From Burkholderia dolosa (GTDB lineage Bacteria; Pseudomonadota; Gammaproteobacteria; Burkholderiales; Burkholderiaceae): DNA of 36,512 nucleotides. The stretch is taken from contig NZ_CABVPR010000061.1 in NCBI RefSeq assembly GCF_902499135.1, positions 1-36,512 on the forward strand, written 5' to 3'. Positions 17,687 to 26,170 of the stretch are shown here, in pieces. Position numbers and translations under genes: made by a program. Each line of letters opens with the position of its first letter. The stretch's first letter is position 1. The notes under the pieces are model-generated. The model had not been told where the DNA came from. It saw only the letters and a program-made list of their open reading frames with translations, and did no database searches.

Positions 17687-19153
17687 ATGCGACGACTCCA
17701 CCCGCGCGCACTGCTCGTGCGCTGTGCTTCAGTTGCTGCCCTCGCGGCGCTGCTGCCCTCGTGCTCGAACCACATCGACACGCCCGCCGATCCGGCAAGC
17801 GCCGCGATCAACGTGCAGGCCGCGTGGGTCGAAATCGGCGACGCGAACCAGGCGATCGCCCGCGTCATCACCGACTACAGCCCCGCTTCCGCCGGCGATC
17901 CGGTGTGTCCGCAACTGTCGGTCGACGGCAAGCTGTCGAGAATGGCGTTGCGCGCGGGCGCCGCGACCGTCGCGCAGCGGCCGACCGCGAGCGATCCGGC
18001 CGACTCGAAGCCGTCGAGCTTCCCGGTGTCGGTCTGTGAGGCGGCATTGCCGGCCGGCGCGCAGGCGGCGAGCGTCGCAGGCCGCGCGCTGCCGCTGCCG
18101 AAGGCGCAGCCGCAGCGCATCGCGATCATCGCCGACACCGGCTGCCGGATGAAGAAGGCCGACAACGCGTGGCAGGCGTGCAACGACGCGACGGTCTGGC
18201 CGTTCGACACGATCGCGGCGAGCGTCGCGAAGCTGTCGCCGGATCTGGTGCTGCATGTCGGCGACTATCACTACCGCGAGAACGCATGCCCGCCGGACAT
18301 CGCCGGCTGCAAGGACAGCCCGTGGGGCTACGGCTGGGATACCTGGCAAGCCGACCTGTTCCGCCCGGCGGCTCCGCTGTTCGCGAAGGCGCCGTGGATC
18401 GTCGTGCGCGGCAACCATGAAGAATGCGCGCGTGCGGGCCAGGGCTGGTACCGCTTCCTCGATCCGCGTCCGTATTCGGCGGCCCGTTCGTGCGACGATC
18501 CGGCCAACGACAACGATGCGAACTACTCGGAACCGTATGCGGTATCGCTCGGCGGCGGCACGCAGGTGATCGTGTTCGACACCGCGAAGGTCGGCCGCAA
18601 TCCGCTGAAGACGACAGACGCGCAATTCAAGATCTATCAGAAGCAGTTTCAGACGGTGGCCGCGCTCGCGGCGAAGCCGGGCATCACGACGACGCTCTTC
18701 ACGAACCATCATCCGATCCTCGCGTTCGCGCCAATCGCGGGCAGCACGCCCGCGCCCGGCAACCTCGCGCTGCAGTCCGTGATGGCGAGCCTCAACGCCC
18801 AGGCGTACTACCCGCCCGGCGTGCACGTCGCGCTGCACGGGCACGTGCACGACTTCCAGGCGATCAACTTCTCGTCCGGACATCCGGCGACGATCGTGTC
18901 CGGCAACGGCGGCGACAACCTCGACGTCGCGCTGCCCGACCCGTTCCCGGCCGGCCTGACGCCTGCACCGGGCGCGGTGATCGAGCGGCTGTCGCACAAC
19001 AACAGCTTCGGGTTTCTGATCATGGAGCGGCGTCCGGCGCCGGCGACGGGCTGGACGTTCCATGCGTATTCGGCGGCCGGCAAGCTGCTCGCGTCGTGCG
19101 ATCAGTCCGGTACGACGCTCGCATGCGACAAGACGGGATTCATCGCGCCGTGA
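17687..19153 (+). CDS. Purple-acid-phosphatase-like metallophosphoesterase lipoprotein
   Basis: This 488-residue protein has a lipoprotein signal: MRRLHPRALLVRC, hydrophobic core, lipobox LLPSC with Cys26 as the acylation site. The calcineurin-type phosphoesterase motifs fit the purple acid phosphatase pattern better than the DxH form. They are ADTG at 149-152, GDYHY at 192-196 (GDxxY, where Tyr would bind ferric iron), GNHE at 242-245, His341 in TNHHP and GHVH at 385-388. It should be a membrane-anchored phosphomonoesterase with a two-metal centre. The start was chosen for the signal sequence; the open frame extends 26 codons further upstream without merit. Its stop overlaps the next gene by four bases (GTGA). 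Substrate unknown. Confidence 0.85.
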   Translation: MRRLHPRALLVRCASVAALAALLPSCSNHIDTPADPASAAINVQAAWVEIGDANQAIARVITDYSPASAGDPVCPQLSVDGKLSRMALRAGAATVAQRPTASDPADSKPSSFPVSVCEAALPAGAQAASVAGRALPLPKAQPQRIAIIADTGCRMKKADNAWQACNDATVWPFDTIAASVAKLSPDLVLHVGDYHYRENACPPDIAGCKDSPWGYGWDTWQADLFRPAAPLFAKAPWIVVRGNHEECARAGQGWYRFLDPRPYSAARSCDDPANDNDANYSEPYAVSLGGGTQVIVFDTAKVGRNPLKTTDAQFKIYQKQFQTVAALAAKPGITTTLFTNHHPILAFAPIAGSTPAPGNLALQSVMASLNAQAYYPPGVHVALHGHVHDFQAINFSSGHPATIVSGNGGDNLDVALPDPFPAGLTPAPGAVIERLSHNNSFGFLIMERRPAPATGWTFHAYSAAGKLLASCDQSGTTLACDKTGFIAP

Positions 19154-20517
19154 TCGACGACGTTCGACGTGACGGTCGTCACGGGCGCCCCGCGCGTGCC
19201 GTCCGCCTGCTCGCAGCCGCATCGTTCGCGAGCATCGCGCTCGCAACGCACGCCGCACCGTCCGAAACGGTGCTGTTGCCCGGCGCGCCGCCGTCGCGCG
19301 TCGTCGGTACGATCGGCAGCGGCACGCCGCAGGTCGCGGGCAAGATCGACGCGGCGACCGCCCGCTTTGCACCCGACCCGACGCTCGTCGCACTCGGCCG
19401 CCGGATTTTCTTCGACGCGCGGCTGTCCGAGCCGCGCGGAACGTCGTGCGCGGGCTGCCACGATCCCGGCCGCGCGTTTGCGCCGACGCTGTCGGCCGCT
19501 TCGCTGGCCGGGCCCGGCGTGCCGGAAGGCAGCCGGCCCGGGCGCTTCAGCCAACGCAACGCGCCGTCGCTGCTGTACGTGCGCTACGTACCGCGCCGGC
19601 ACTTCTACCAGGACGACGACGCACCCGCGCCGTCGCCGTTCGGCGGGCTGTTCAGCGACGGTCGCGCGGACACGCTCGCCGAGCAGATCCGCGGGCCGCT
19701 GTTCGATCCGAACGAGATGAACAACCGGTCGCCGGCCGCGCTGCTGCGCAAGGTCGACGCAACCGAACTGGCGCCGGAACTGGCCGAGCGCTTCGGCGCG
19801 TCGGTACGGCGCGATCCCGGGCAGCTCGTGCGCGCGCTCGGCTTGGCGATCGAAGCCTATCTGCAGAGCGACGAGATGGCGCCGTTCACGTCGCGCTTCG
19901 ACACGTACCTGCGCACGCGCAAGCCGCTCGCACCGGCCGAAATGCGCGGCCTTGCGCTGTTCCGGAATCCCGACAAGGGCAACTGCATGAGCTGCCATAC
20001 GCTGTCCGACACGTCGAACCGGCCGGAGCGCTCGCTTTTCACCGATTTCGGCTACGACGCGATCGCCGTGCCGCGCAACCGCGCGCTGCCGGCGAACCGC
20101 GATCCGCGCCATTTCGACAACGGGCTGTGCGACACCGCAGCGCGCCTGCGCTGGCCGGAACCGACGCAATGGTGCGGCTACCTGCGCACGCCCGGGCTGC
20201 GCAACGTCGCGATCAAACAGACCTTCATGCACAACGGCGTCTTCACGACGCTGCGCGACGCCGTCGCGTTCTACAACACGCGCTCGACGGACCCCGGCCG
20301 CTGGTATCACGGCGCCGCGACGTTCGACGACGTGCCGGCCGCCTATCGCGGCAACATCAACGTCAATTCGACGCCGATGAATCGCCGGCCCGGCACGCCG
20401 CCGGCGCTGACCGAGGCCGAGATCGACGACATCGTCGCGTTCCTCGGCACGCTGACCGACGCGCGTTACGCGAACAATGTTCGCATGCTGCATCGCAGCG
20501 CCGTGTCGCCGCGCTGA
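19150..20517 (+). CDS. Periplasmic di-haem cytochrome c peroxidase (CcpA/MauG-like)
   Basis: This 455-residue protein starts at GTG inside the previous stop codon. Residues 1-35 form a signal peptide (twin Arg pairs, then RLLAAASFASIALATHA). Two c-type haem sites are present: CAGCH at 100-104 in the high-potential-like N-terminal part and CMSCH at 279-283. A likely distal ligand Met360 lies in TFMHNG. RNAPSLLYVRY and the LRTPGLRNVAIK stretch are typical of bacterial di-haem peroxidases. It would reduce hydrogen peroxide, or oxidise an unknown protein or small substrate as MauG does, in the periplasm. The four-base overlap implies it is made together with the phosphatase. The family is clear, the substrate is not. 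Confidence 0.88.
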   Translation: MIDDVRRDGRHGRPARAVRLLAAASFASIALATHAAPSETVLLPGAPPSRVVGTIGSGTPQVAGKIDAATARFAPDPTLVALGRRIFFDARLSEPRGTSCAGCHDPGRAFAPTLSAASLAGPGVPEGSRPGRFSQRNAPSLLYVRYVPRRHFYQDDDAPAPSPFGGLFSDGRADTLAEQIRGPLFDPNEMNNRSPAALLRKVDATELAPELAERFGASVRRDPGQLVRALGLAIEAYLQSDEMAPFTSRFDTYLRTRKPLAPAEMRGLALFRNPDKGNCMSCHTLSDTSNRPERSLFTDFGYDAIAVPRNRALPANRDPRHFDNGLCDTAARLRWPEPTQWCGYLRTPGLRNVAIKQTFMHNGVFTTLRDAVAFYNTRSTDPGRWYHGAATFDDVPAAYRGNINVNSTPMNRRPGTPPALTEAEIDDIVAFLGTLTDARYANNVRMLHRSAVSPR

Positions 20518-20921
20518 ATCGCCAAGCGAGCCGCAATACTCGCCTTTCCGCTGTCGACACCGTCCGAGAGCTCCTTGGCAAGACGGTCGATTCCATCGGA
20601 CCGCAGGCGCCGGTGACCCACATGCGTCCGACGTTGAATCACATCAGGTCGACGCCACGATGCCGACCCTGCGGCGATTCGCGCCAATCGCTCGGAGTCG
20701 CCCCATTCAAGTCGCACTTTTGCCGTTCGTCACGGCGCAGTAATGCAAGTTCGCGGTTACCAGGCAACGAATACGGAATCCAATGCACTACCGAATCGCG
20801 ACGGAACGGCAAATCCGAAACAACTCACTCGGCACGACATTGGCCGCCCAATAGCGAACACCGCGACCGCGAACCGATCAGCATTGACGCAGTTCCGCGA
20901 TCGCGGTCGGACGAATGAAGG
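20518..20921. other. 404-bp convergent spacer
   Basis: No convincing gene is seen on either strand, and the composition is less GC-rich than the flanks. A perfect 8-bp inverted repeat (GACCGCGA 20865-20872, TCGCGGTC 20901-20908) with a long loop lies near the end of the small minus-strand gene and could help terminate its transcript. A weak 5-bp hairpin (GCGAG/CTCGC) lies just after the peroxidase stop. Confidence 0.4.
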
Positions 20922-21389
20922 TCACGCGTGATCGATGAACGGCCGCGCCGCTCCATACAGGGCGCCCGACGCGGCTCCAAGCGCAGCGCCGGCGGCCCCC
21001 CCTGCAATGGCTATATACGCCGCGGCGGTATCTGGCCTGTTGTCGCGAAGTTCACTCGATATCGCGATACCGGTCGCTGCGGCGCCGAGGGCCACCGCGC
21101 CGCCGATGACACCCGCCGCGGCGCCGACTACAGCCGAAGCAAGCGCACTGGCCGCCATCGCAGACTCGGACGACAGCCCCGCTGACACCGCGCGAATGAT
21201 GGAGCCGGTCAATGCTACGCATCCGATTCCAACGGCAATACCGACGACGGCCGGAGCATATGTCTTCGCGGCAGATGCGGCGCTCGTGACGACCGACCCT
21301 AGCGAGTCGCGACGATGAGCGGCCTGTTGAGAGTCGCCGGCAACGGATTGATGAGAAAACGAAACGGGTTGCGAAGGGATTGAAGTCAT
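20922..21389 (-). CDS. Glycine-zipper small membrane-active protein, unknown
   Basis: This 155-residue protein has no signal peptide. Residues 1-38 are polar and rich in Ser, Gln and His. The rest is three Ala/Gly-rich hydrophobic stretches (about 42-66, 75-108, 124-147) with repeated small-xxx-small spacing, as in glycine zippers. A GGAGG ribosome-binding site six bases before MTSIPSQP fixes the start. Codon usage and GC content are lower than in the neighbours, which hints at transfer. It faces away from the next gene and has no operon partner. The layout resembles pore-forming or secreted effector-like proteins, but nothing identifies a function. Confidence 0.65.
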   Translation of the reverse strand: MTSIPSQPVSFSHQSVAGDSQQAAHRRDSLGSVVTSAASAAKTYAPAVVGIAVGIGCVALTGSIIRAVSAGLSSESAMAASALASAVVGAAAGVIGGAVALGAAATGIAISSELRDNRPDTAAAYIAIAGGAAGAALGAASGALYGAARPFIDHA

Positions 21390-21725
21390 GACGATGTCCT
21401 CCAGTAGGGTGTGAGCACGGATGGCCGCACAGCTTGCCTGGCATCGCCACCGACGACTGTCAAAAATCGAACCTTGTGTGGCCGGTGATCCGCGTGTTCC
21501 GCACTTTATGCGCTCGATACCGACCTGCGGGGGCGCACGACCAAGGCCGATACGACGCCTGCAAATCTCAAGCTTGCACGCGCCGTCCGGGCCCGCCCCC
21601 CGGACTTCGTTCCCCGTCGCATATCGTGCGCGGCCCATGACCCGATTTCCGGCAGCCCACGCGCGGCGGACTCGCACTCGATCGCCGTTGCGCGTCGTCC
21701 GTGCGGCCAACGTGCGATGTCGCAC

Positions 21726-21783
21726 TTGACAGCCCCCGTTTGCACGAACTACTGTACAAAACACCACCTGTATAAACATACAG
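21726..21783 (+). promoter_or_regulatory. Promoter with CTGTA(T/C) operator-like sites
   Basis: A consensus -35 TTGACA (21726-21731) is followed after 18 bp by a weak -10 TACTGT (21750-21755). Overlapping and just downstream are CTGTAC (21752-21757) and a perfect inverted repeat CTGTAT-AAAC-ATACAG (21768-21783). The arrangement suggests a regulated promoter for the 99-residue gene at 21858. The remaining 21390-21725 spacer shows no gene. A TTGACA on the minus strand (21463-21458) may serve the glycine-zipper gene. Confidence 0.5.
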
Positions 21784-21857
21784 CTTTTCGCGCATTCCAT
21801 TCCCATCTCTTTGGCTGCGCGAACCGCGACCGTTAATGCAACATCACGGAGAGCCTT

Positions 21858-22157
21858 ATGCAGCAAGAAGCGCTGTCGAAAGTGGAACACCTGGTCCGTA
21901 TCGTCAACGACACAGATCGCCAGATACTGGCGTGGCTGCGCGCGCAGGTGGGCGACGCCCGCGTCGAACGCGCGGCGCGGCAACTCGGGCACACGCGCAA
22001 GCCCTTTCCGTCCGCGGTGTGCCGGTATCTGGGCATGAGCGCGCCGGCCACGCTGCGCGCCGTGCACCGCACGCGTGTCGCGCGCGATTTCTCGGTCGGC
22101 GATCGCTATCTGTCGCTGATTCGTCAGCACCTCGCGACGCACGCCGGCAACCGCTGA
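21858..22157 (+). CDS. Conserved-looking 99-residue protein, unknown
   Basis: A CGGAGAG ribosome-binding site precedes the ATG at 21858. The protein is soluble, Arg-rich and predicted mostly helical. It starts MQQEALSKVEHLVRIVNDTDRQIL and has a basic middle (ERAARQLGHTRKPFPSAVCRYLG) that could bind nucleic acid, but no family was recognised. It has its own promoter with ATACAG-type sites and converges on the MocR gene 84 bp away. Codon usage matches the genome. Confidence 0.65.
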   Translation: MQQEALSKVEHLVRIVNDTDRQILAWLRAQVGDARVERAARQLGHTRKPFPSAVCRYLGMSAPATLRAVHRTRVARDFSVGDRYLSLIRQHLATHAGNR

Positions 22158-22241
22158 CGCGCAGTCGTGACACATGATGTGGCGAACGCCGCAGGCCGAC
22201 CGGAATGCCGGCAACCTTGGACCGTTCGTGAAAGTTGTTGC

Positions 22242-23726
22242 TCAGGCGGCCGTCGCCGCGTCGCGTATCAGCCGGCCGAGGGTTTCGAAAGCCGCTTCGT
22301 GCACCGCGTCGAATGCGCGCGTGCACGCGAGCCGGACATATCCGTCGAAACGGTCGGAATTCGAGAAGATCGAGCCGGGGGCGATCTTGATACCGTGCGC
22401 GAGCGCGGCGTCGAACAGCGCGTCCGAGCGTACGCCGTTCGGCAGCGCGATCCACAGCAGCATCCCGCCCGGCGGCCGGTTCATCCGCGTGCCGGGCGGA
22501 AAATGGCGCGCAATCGCGTCGATCGTCACGTCGCGCTGCACGCGCAGATGCTCGCGAAACCGGTGCAGATGGCGGTCGAACGCGCCGGAGCCGACGAACT
22601 CGGCCGCCACCGCCTGCAGCAGCGCGGCGTTGTGCCGGCTGTGCGCGAACTTCAGCATCTTCGCGCGCGCATGCCAGCGTCCTCCGCTCATCCAGCCGAG
22701 CCGCATGCCGGGCGCGAGCACCTTGTTGAACGACGGGCAATAGATCACCGTGCCGTCGCGATCCCACGCTTTCACGGGCTTCACCGCGTGCGGCGCCTCG
22801 ACGAGCTCGCGGTACGGTTCATCCTCGATCACGGCAACGCCGCGGCTCGCACACAGCGCGACGAGCGCCGCCTTGCGCTCGTCCGGCATCACGCTGCCGA
22901 GCGGGTTCTGCAGGTTCGGCACGACGACGACGGCCCGAATGTCCGGATACGCAGTCAGCGCCACCTCGAGAGCCTCGATCGACAGTCCGGTCGTCGGGCT
23001 CGCCGGAATCTCGAGCGCGCGCAGCCCGAGGCTTTCGAGCAACTGGATCAATCCGAAAAAGGCCGGCGATTCGATCGCGATCGTGTCGCCGGGGCGCGAT
23101 ACCGCGCGCAGCGCGAGATTCACCGCATCGACGCCGCCGCTCGTCGACATCACGTCGTCCGGCGACACGGTCACGCCGTACGTGAGCGCGCGTTTCGCCA
23201 TCGTCTGCCGGAATTCCGGCGAACCGCCGACCGGACCGGCGTCGGTGAGCAGCGTCGGCTTGCGTCGCAGCAGCCGGATCGCGAGCGCCTGCAGGCGCTC
23301 GGCCGGATACAGTTCCGCCGTGGCCGACGCGCCGCCGAGGTTCAGCGCGCCGGCCGCCGCATTCGCGCGGTCGATCACGCGCGACACGCGTTCGTGCAGC
23401 CCCGCGAACGGCGGCTCGATGCTCAGTGCCGGCCCGTCGCTATCCGGCAGAGTGTCCAGCACGGCCGACGCGCGGCGCCGCACGAAGTAGCCGGAGCGCG
23501 GCCTCGCCTCGCACCATCCCGTGTCCTCGAGCCGCCGGAACGCCTGAATCGCCGTCGACAAACTGACGCCATGCTGGGCCATGAACGCGCGTACCGACGG
23601 CATCCTGTCGCCGGGCGACAGCGTGCCGGCCGCAATGATGCGGCGGTAATGCTCGGCAAGCCGTTCGTAAAGCGGTTCGCCGGCCATCGGCAGGGGCGTG
23701 CGGCGCGCGTCGGTAACAGGAATCAT
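22242..23726 (-). CDS. MocR-type GntR/aminotransferase transcriptional regulator
   Basis: This 494-residue fusion joins an N-terminal GntR winged helix (about 16-85: PLYERLAEHYRRIIAAGTLSPGDRMPSVRAF) to a type-I aminotransferase-like domain (about 125-490). The PLP-binding lysine is Lys335 in CPSFNKVLAPGMRLGW. The NPLG motif (274-277) and the EDEPYREL aspartate segment are also kept, so cofactor binding should be intact. MocR proteins sense amino-acid or vitamin B6-related ligands through PLP and usually control a neighbouring gene and themselves. Here it is divergent from the DUF2917 gene, with repeated ATACAG sites between. The effector is unknown. Confidence 0.93.
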   Translation of the reverse strand: MIPVTDARRTPLPMAGEPLYERLAEHYRRIIAAGTLSPGDRMPSVRAFMAQHGVSLSTAIQAFRRLEDTGWCEARPRSGYFVRRRASAVLDTLPDSDGPALSIEPPFAGLHERVSRVIDRANAAAGALNLGGASATAELYPAERLQALAIRLLRRKPTLLTDAGPVGGSPEFRQTMAKRALTYGVTVSPDDVMSTSGGVDAVNLALRAVSRPGDTIAIESPAFFGLIQLLESLGLRALEIPASPTTGLSIEALEVALTAYPDIRAVVVVPNLQNPLGSVMPDERKAALVALCASRGVAVIEDEPYRELVEAPHAVKPVKAWDRDGTVIYCPSFNKVLAPGMRLGWMSGGRWHARAKMLKFAHSRHNAALLQAVAAEFVGSGAFDRHLHRFREHLRVQRDVTIDAIARHFPPGTRMNRPPGGMLLWIALPNGVRSDALFDAALAHGIKIAPGSIFSNSDRFDGYVRLACTRAFDAVHEAAFETLGRLIRDAATAA

Positions 23727-23762
23727 GCGAGCGATCGTGCCCGCGCGGCTTGGTGCCCGCCA

Positions 23763-23846
23763 GATACAGATTCCGCGGAAATGGACCGATACAGCAACTC
23801 AAAATCATCGTCTGCACCGGAACAGATTCCCGTCCCCTGAATCTGT
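23763..23846. promoter_or_regulatory. Repeat cluster between MocR and DUF2917 genes
   Basis: The 200-bp divergent spacer holds two direct GATACAG repeats (23763-23769, 23788-23794). It also holds a second pair of direct repeats ACAGATTCC (23766-23774, 23822-23830) and a perfect 8-bp inverted repeat ACAGATTC-N9-GAATCTGT (23822-23829, 23839-23846). MocR proteins such as GabR bind spaced direct repeats containing ATAC, so this is the likely operator region for both genes. Confidence 0.55.
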
Positions 23847-23926
23847 CGCGCCACCGCCCATTTCCCTAACCTGACTGCACGTTGTCGCCTCGCCGTCGCG
23901 AGGCCGCGCCATCGAAGGGAATCGCC

Positions 23927-24277
23927 ATGCGGACGCAACATATCCGGCTCGACGCCGGGCAAAGCCACGTTGCGTGGCTCGACAAGGGCAGTCGGGTGGT
24001 CGTGCTGGACGGCACGCTCGCCGTCACGCTGCGTCAACGTACGATCGACTGGCTGCCCGATGCGCCGCACCACGTGTGCCGCGTGCTCGACGAAGGCGAA
24101 TGCCTGACGATCGATACGGCCGGTCACGTCGTGCTGGCTGCGCAACGCGCACGCGTGGCGAGCGTGATGGTAACGGCGCCTGCCCACACGCCCGGCATGC
24201 GTGCACGGTGCCGCGCGATCCTGCGGCGACTGATCACGCCGATCGGCCGCGGCCGGCAGGTGCGCGGGCAGCCGTGA
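23927..24277 (+). CDS. DUF2917 family protein
   Basis: This 116-residue protein has an AAGGGA ribosome-binding site before its ATG. Its core follows the DUF2917 pattern as I recall it: a short beta-rich repeat with GSRVVVLDGTLAVTL, a Trp-Leu pair (DWLPDAP), then LDEGECLTIDTAGHVVLAA, like a small one-domain cupin-type fold. The tail is basic. The family is common in Burkholderia and has no known function. It lies divergent from the MocR regulator and is the most likely target of that regulator. The family assignment is by pattern, not by search. Confidence 0.7.
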   Translation: MRTQHIRLDAGQSHVAWLDKGSRVVVLDGTLAVTLRQRTIDWLPDAPHHVCRVLDEGECLTIDTAGHVVLAAQRARVASVMVTAPAHTPGMRARCRAILRRLITPIGRGRQVRGQP

Positions 24278-24665
24278 GTCGCGCGACGGGTCCAGCCGCA
24301 TGCATCTCGTCGGCAACGGCCGGTGCCGCCCTTGCCTTCCATCCGTCCAAACGATTCAACGGCCAGCGGTCGTATTCGCAGCCGGCCGTCGCAATCGAAC
24401 CTCGGCGCGCACAGGCGGCGCCGCCGCACGGCAGCCGACGACGAATCAAAAGCGGCGCGATTGAATGAACCGGCGCACGCGAACTGCGGCGGCGGGCAAC
24501 AGATAGACCGCCGTGCGGCCGTGTCCCGGCAGGTTGCTCGAAGCGTGGTCCCGATGTGCTGCGCCGTCGCTTCGTCTTGATACCTGGCCTGCTACCTCGC
24601 ACCTACACCGAGCCCCGATGCGCGCGCCTGACACGCCGCCCCCCCAAACGCTGCGCCGCGTGCCA
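24278..24665. other. 388-bp convergent spacer
   Basis: Between the ends of the DUF2917 gene and the hydroxyproline operon no convincing coding sequence, RNA gene or strong hairpin was seen. Open frames here are arginine-rich artefacts of GC-rich sequence. Confidence 0.5.
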
Positions 24666-25940
24666 TCACCGCTCGTCGCAGCATGCCGCACCATCCAGCA
24701 TCAACGTACCGACCCGCGCGGGCACGAGCGGCATGCGCGGCGCCGGCGGCGTCCAGCCGAACAGCGCGTGCGCAGCCGCACCGCACACGCGTCCCTGACA
24801 CGCGCCCATCCCGCAGCGCGACTGCAGCTTCGCGGCCGTCCAGCCGGGCTCCGGCGCGACCGCGTCGAAACGTACGTCCTCGCAGCGGCACAGCAGCGTG
24901 TCGGGTCGCGCGAGCCGCCGGATCGGCTCGCGCAGCGCGAAGCGCTCGCGCACCGCATCCGCGAACGCCTGCCAATGAGCGCGACGCTCGACGAGCGCCG
25001 CCAACGGCGCCGTCTGCGCGGTAGCCGCATAGCCGGCGATTTCGCCTTCGACCATCGCGAGTTCGCTGCCGCCGACGCCCGTGCATTCGCCCGCCGCGAA
25101 ACAGCCGTCGCGGCTCGTGCGCTGGTGCGCGTCGACCGCCACCGCGCCGTCGTCGATCCGGCAGCCGAGATGACTGGGCAGCACGGTATTCGGCACGAGG
25201 CCGAAACCGCATGCGAGCCGGTCGCAATCGACGTCGAATTCGCGCTCGCCGTGCCGGATCCGCACGCGTTCGAGCCGCTTGTCGCCGAACGCTTCGACGA
25301 CGTACGCATCGGGCCGGTACGCGCCGGTGACGAGCTTCGCGGCCTGCGCGAGCTTCGACGGCCACCGCCACAGCGTTGCGCCGAAGCCGGCCACATCGCG
25401 CCACGCCGCCTGTTCGAGCACGTGCGACACGCGCGCGCCGGCCGCACGCGCGGTCGCCGCACTCGCGAGCAGCAGCGGGCCGCTACCCGCGATCACCGTA
25501 CGCTGCCCGCGCACGTCGACGCCGTACTTGATCAGCGCCTGCAAGCCGCCCGCGCCGGTGACGCCCGGCAGCGTCCAGCCGGGGAACGGCAACAGCAGCT
25601 CGCGCGCGCCGCAGCACAGGATCAGCGTCCGGTAATCGAGCAGAAAACCGCGTTCGTCGTCCTCGAGCAGCAACGTGCCGGGCTGCGTTTCGCCGACGAT
25701 GCGCGTCGCCGCGAGATGCGCGACGTTCGGCTGCCGCAGCACCGCGAGACGTTCGGCCGCGGCCGGCGCGAGCGCGGCGGCTGCGCTCGCGCCGTGCCGC
25801 CAGATCTGCCCGCCCGCGCGCGGATTGTCGTCGACGATCGCGATCGTGGCGCCGCTCGTCGCGGCAGCCCGCGCAGCCGACAATCCGGCCGGCCCCGCGC
25901 CGACGATCGCGACGTCGACACTCAGTCGTTCCCGCTTCAT
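24666..25940 (-). CDS. D-hydroxyproline dehydrogenase alpha subunit (FAD/NAD-binding, BFD-like cluster)
   Basis: This 424-residue flavoprotein is of the OoxA/HcnB type. An FAD-binding GAGPAG lies at 14-19, a second dinucleotide site GSGPLL at 152-157, and GCFAAGECTGVGG at 279-291 contacts FAD. The C-terminal region carries cysteines at 351, 353, 376, 381 and 386 (LCRCEDV, SRCGMGACQGRVC), a BFD-like [2Fe-2S] site. With the beta and gamma subunits it forms the multi-subunit dehydrogenase that oxidises cis-4-hydroxy-D-proline to pyrroline-4-hydroxy-2-carboxylate. Its start overlaps the gamma stop by four bases (ATGA). Related trimeric enzymes oxidise opines or sarcosine; the flanking pathway genes point to D-hydroxyproline. 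Confidence 0.88.
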   Translation of the reverse strand: MKRERLSVDVAIVGAGPAGLSAARAAATSGATIAIVDDNPRAGGQIWRHGASAAAALAPAAAERLAVLRQPNVAHLAATRIVGETQPGTLLLEDDERGFLLDYRTLILCCGARELLLPFPGWTLPGVTGAGGLQALIKYGVDVRGQRTVIAGSGPLLLASAATARAAGARVSHVLEQAAWRDVAGFGATLWRWPSKLAQAAKLVTGAYRPDAYVVEAFGDKRLERVRIRHGEREFDVDCDRLACGFGLVPNTVLPSHLGCRIDDGAVAVDAHQRTSRDGCFAAGECTGVGGSELAMVEGEIAGYAATAQTAPLAALVERRAHWQAFADAVRERFALREPIRRLARPDTLLCRCEDVRFDAVAPEPGWTAAKLQSRCGMGACQGRVCGAAAHALFGWTPPAPRMPLVPARVGTLMLDGAACCDER

Positions 25941-26170
25941 TTCGTGCGCTCCACCCGCATCCCGTCACGGCACAGCGTCTGGCACGCGAGCCGGCGGCGG
26001 CCGTCGATCGTCATCCGGCACTCGTGACAGACGCCCATTCCGCAAAACGGCGCGCGCACCGCGCCCGTGCACGACACGCGCGTCGTGTCATCGCCGCTCG
26101 CCGCGACGGCGGCCGCGACGGTCAGGCCGTCGGCCACGGTCAGCGCGCGGCCGTCCAGATGAATGATCAT
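25937..26170 (-). CDS. D-hydroxyproline dehydrogenase gamma subunit, [2Fe-2S] protein
   Basis: This 77-residue ferredoxin-like subunit starts [10 protein letters not shown]. Cysteines at 43, 48, 51 and 63 (PFCGMGVCHECR, LACQ) form the plant-type C-x4-C-x2-C-x11-C [2Fe-2S] motif. It should carry electrons between the flavin subunits. It overlaps both neighbours by four bases (ATGA at each end), showing tight translational coupling of beta, gamma and alpha. It is short enough to be missed by automated gene calling. Similar small subunits occur in opine oxidase and hydrogen cyanide synthase complexes; context supports hydroxyproline. Confidence 0.9.
   Translation of the reverse strand: MIIHLDGRALTVADGLTVAAAVAASGDDTTRVSCTGAVRAPFCGMGVCHECRMTIDGRRRLACQTLCRDGMRVERTK

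Noticed and set aside
20466-20717. Minus-strand frame that looked vaguely like a transposase helix-turn-helix remnant
   Set aside because: No catalytic motif, terminal repeats or target duplication; the resemblance is only local composition.
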